A stretch of DNA of 64,000 nt from Hippophae tibetana (lineage: Eukaryota; Streptophyta; Magnoliopsida; Rosales; Elaeagnaceae), in assembly GCA_037013495.1 (NCBI GenBank), contig CM072803.1:48869627-48933626 (forward strand), written 5' to 3'. Shown here piece after piece: positions 62,016 through 64,000 of the stretch (its first letter is position 1; each line of letters starts with the position of its first letter). The position numbers were made by a program, and so were the translations under genes. The notes below the pieces were generated by a model. The model was given only the letters and a program-made list of their open reading frames with translations. It made no database searches and was not told the DNA's origin.

Positions 62016-64000
62016 AACCAAAGAAATATTAATTACGATGCCATCCAACAAAACCAGAATAACTTATAAATAAGTTAAAAATATTAATGTCAAAAAGGAG
62101 TTGAAAATGAGAATTGTTTATTTATTATTTAGAATAATGAACAAAATTTGAAATTTTAATAGTTTTGCATCTTAAGACCTAGTAAATTTCAATTAAATAT
62201 ATCATAAATAAAAGGAAATAAAACGTGTAGTATTTATTCCACCAACTTTCTTTTTTAAAATAGACATGAGAAAAAGATTATGTTTTATTTCTCCCTTATT
62301 TATTTTTCCCCATGATCTATGATTATTTTTTTTTACCTTTGTAAGTCTTAATACCCAGCACTCGCAAATTCATGCAAATTTTATTACCTCCCTTCCAAAT
62401 GGAAAATGTGATGGAAAATGGTTGTTTTAGACATCATTTGTAAACTTTTTGTTACATAGCTAGCAAAAATTGCAATTATGGACGAGGATAATATTTTCCA
62501 TCATATTTCTCTACTTTTTACTCTTAGAATGGGTTTGGAACCAACATTCTTAGTGAGAAAAGGGATAACCAAAGTAAATTAATTGCGATGCCATCCAACA
62601 AAACCAGAATAACTTATAAATAAGTTAAAAATATTAATGTGAAAAAGGAGTTTTAAATGAGAATTGTTGATTTGTTATTTAGAATAATGAACAAAATTTG
62701 AAATTTTAATAGTTCTCCATCTTAAGACATAGTAAATTTCAATTAAATTTATCATAAATAAAAGGAAATAAAACGTGTAGTATTTATTCCGCCAACTTTC
62801 TTTTTTAAAATAGACATGAGAAAATGATTATGTTTTATTTCTCCCTTATTTATTTTTCCCCATGATCTATGATTTTTTTTTTTTTACATTTGTAAGTTTT
62901 ATTACCCAGCACTCGCAAATTCTTGCAAATTTTATTACCTCCCTTCCAAATGGAAAAATGTGATGGAAAATGGTTGTTTTAGACATCATTTGTAAACTTT
63001 TTGTTACATAGCTAGCAAAAATTGCAATTATGGACGAGGATAATATTTTCCATCATATTTCTCTACTTTTTACTCTTATAATGGGTTTGGAACCAACATT
63101 CTTTGGGAGAAAAGGGATAACCAAAGTCAAATTAATTGCGATGCCATCCAACAAAACCAGAATAACTTATAAATAAGTTAAAAATATTAATGTCAAAAAG
63201 GAGTAGAAAATGAGAATTGTTTATTTGTTATTTAGAATAATGAACAAAATTTGAAATTTTAATAGTTTTGCATCTTAAGACATAGTAAATATCAATTAAA
63301 TATATCATAAATAAAAGGAATTAAAACGTGTAGTATTTATTCCGCCAACTTTCTTTTTTAAAATAGACATGAGAAAATGATTATGTTTTATTTCTCCCTT
63401 ATTTATTTTTCCCCATGATCTATGATTTTTTTTTTACCTTTGTAAGTCTTAATACCCACCACTCGCAAATTCATGCAAATTTTATTACCTCCCTTCCAAA
63501 TGGAAAAATGTGATGGAAAATGGTTGTTTTAGACATCATTTGTAAACTTTTTGTTACATAGCTAGCAAAAACTGCAATTTTGGACGAGGATAATATTTTC
63601 CATCATATTTCTCTACTTTTTACTCTTAGAATGGGTTTCGAACCAACATTCTTAGGTAGAAAAGGGATAACCAAAGTCAAATTAATTGTGATGCCATCCA
63701 ACAAAACCAGAATAACTTATAAATAAGTTAAAAATATTAATGTCAAAAAGGAGTTGAAAATGAGAATTGTTTATTTGTTATTTAGAATAATGAACAAAAT
63801 TTGAAATTTTAATAGTTTTGCATCTTAAGACATAGTAAATTTCCCTTAAATATATCATAAATAAAAGGAAATAAAACGTGTAGTATTTATTCTGTCAACT
63901 TTCTTTTTTAAAATAGACATGAGAAAATGATTATGTTTTATTTCTCCCTTATTTATTTTTCCCCATGATCTATGATTATTTTTTTTACCTTTGTAAGTCT
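62016..64000 (+). repeat. 5-monomer higher-order repeat, copy 2, cut by the window end
   Basis: Monomers start at 62016, 62567, 63119 and 63669 (the last partial, 332 bp). Offsets to copy 1 are 2750, 2750, 2751 and 2752, growing slightly with T-run differences. The window ends inside the T-run region of the fourth monomer. Private changes include TTTTTACATTTG near 62884 and the TTTCGAACC change at 63638-63644. Confidence 0.88.
63634..63644 (-). promoter_or_regulatory. Single perfect match to the Pol III B-box consensus
   Basis: On the minus strand this reads GGTTCGAAACC, which fits the tRNA/SINE B-box pattern GGTTCGANNCC. It arises from one G-to-C change in the usual plus-strand GGTTTGGAACC; other GGAACC-type monomers read GGTTCCAAACC, which misses one consensus base. 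About 52 bases upstream on the minus strand lies TGGCATCGCAA, only a loose A-box match, and no tRNA cloverleaf is evident. I regard function as unlikely. Confidence 0.15.

Larger units (their letters stand above)
1..64000 (+). repeat. Satellite DNA array, ~549-bp monomer, 116 complete copies plus one partial
   Basis: The anchor AACCAAAG recurs every 546-552 bp across the entire window, always on the plus strand, the last time at 63669. The mean spacing is about 549.4 bp once the single short monomer at 14827 is set aside. One monomer carries, in order, the words AACCAAAG, AACTTATAAATAAGTT, CTTAAG, AAACGTGTAG, a T-run, ATGCAAAT, GCTAGC, AATTGCAATT and GGTTTGGAAC. No interruption, inversion or foreign insertion was seen in 64 kb, and the array is open at both ends. 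Copies differ by scattered point changes and by 1-4 bp indels, mostly in T-runs, in CCAAATGG versus CCAATGG, and in GTCAAATT versus GTAAATT. Array purity and layered repeats point to eukaryotic heterochromatin. Whether it is centromeric cannot be told from sequence alone. The family is not one I recognise. Confidence 0.98.

Noticed and set aside
1..64000. CRISPR array or phage/plasmid repeat region
   Set aside because: The repeat unit is about 549 bp with no unique spacers, no cas genes and no bacterial genes nearby. Copies are contiguous.
1..64000. Ribosomal DNA or 5S spacer array
   Set aside because: No rRNA gene sequence appears in any monomer; each unit is AT-rich noncoding sequence throughout.
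1..64000. Telomeric repeats or retrotransposon long terminal repeats between monomers
   Set aside because: No telomere-like tandem hexamers or heptamers, no TG...CA-bounded insertions, and no reverse transcriptase or integrase fragments were seen in the array.

Overview
The whole 64 kb window is one uninterrupted head-to-tail array of an AT-rich satellite repeat. The monomer averages about 549 bp, with G+C around 25-27% in the stretch I counted by hand. Counting from the anchor AACCAAAG, which happens to start at base 1, I find 116 consecutive monomers plus a 332-bp partial one at the right edge. All are on the same strand. There is no unique DNA, transposon, RNA gene or credible protein-coding gene between them. 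Intact monomers run 546-552 bp; one (14827-15309) is 483 bp because of an internal deletion. The array continues past both ends of the window. Long homogeneous satellites with higher-order structure are typical of eukaryotic (peri)centromeric, subtelomeric or sex-chromosome heterochromatin. I do not recognise the monomer and cannot name the organism; plant or animal are both possible.

The structure lies one level up. Monomers differ by scattered substitutions and 1-4 bp indels, and these differences recur in ordered blocks, so the array is a patchwork of local higher-order repeats (HORs) whose period changes along the window. From left to right: a 3-monomer HOR x3 (1099-6041, about 1648 bp); a 2-monomer HOR x3.5 (6042-9876, about 1095 bp); a second 2-monomer HOR (9877-12625, about 1100 bp); an irregular stretch with the truncated monomer (12626-18052); 2-monomer alternation (18053-22446, clearest at 20251-22446); an irregular stretch (22447-25937); a 10-monomer HOR of exactly 5492 bp present twice (25938-31429 and 31430-36921) with a 2-monomer duplication nested inside each copy; an extra dimer (36732-37831); irregular monomers with single-monomer duplications (37832-44436); a 3-monomer HOR x2 (44437-47733); a 4-monomer HOR x2 (47184-51570, 2193-2194 bp) sharing a monomer with the previous one; irregular monomers including a near-identical neighbouring pair (51571-56511); a 2-monomer HOR x2 (56512-58715, 1102 bp); and a 5-monomer HOR (59266-62015, 2750 bp) whose second copy runs off the end.

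Within a monomer the recurring landmarks are a 16-bp near-palindrome that contains TATAAATA, a CTTAAG site, a variable T-run, two GCAAATT words 10 bp apart, an inverted repeat TTCCA-AA-TGGAA, an NheI site GCTAGC followed by the palindrome AATTGCAATT, and a dimorphic site reading GGAACGAAC or GGAACCAAC. The dimorphic site is the most interesting one: on the minus strand the first form partly resembles the CENP-B box, and the same place resembles a Pol III B box. Both are weak sequence resemblances, not demonstrated functions. All open frames are short (at most 78 codons) and recur with the monomer, so I treat none as a gene. I found no new gene system here; the value of the window is the fine structure of satellite evolution.
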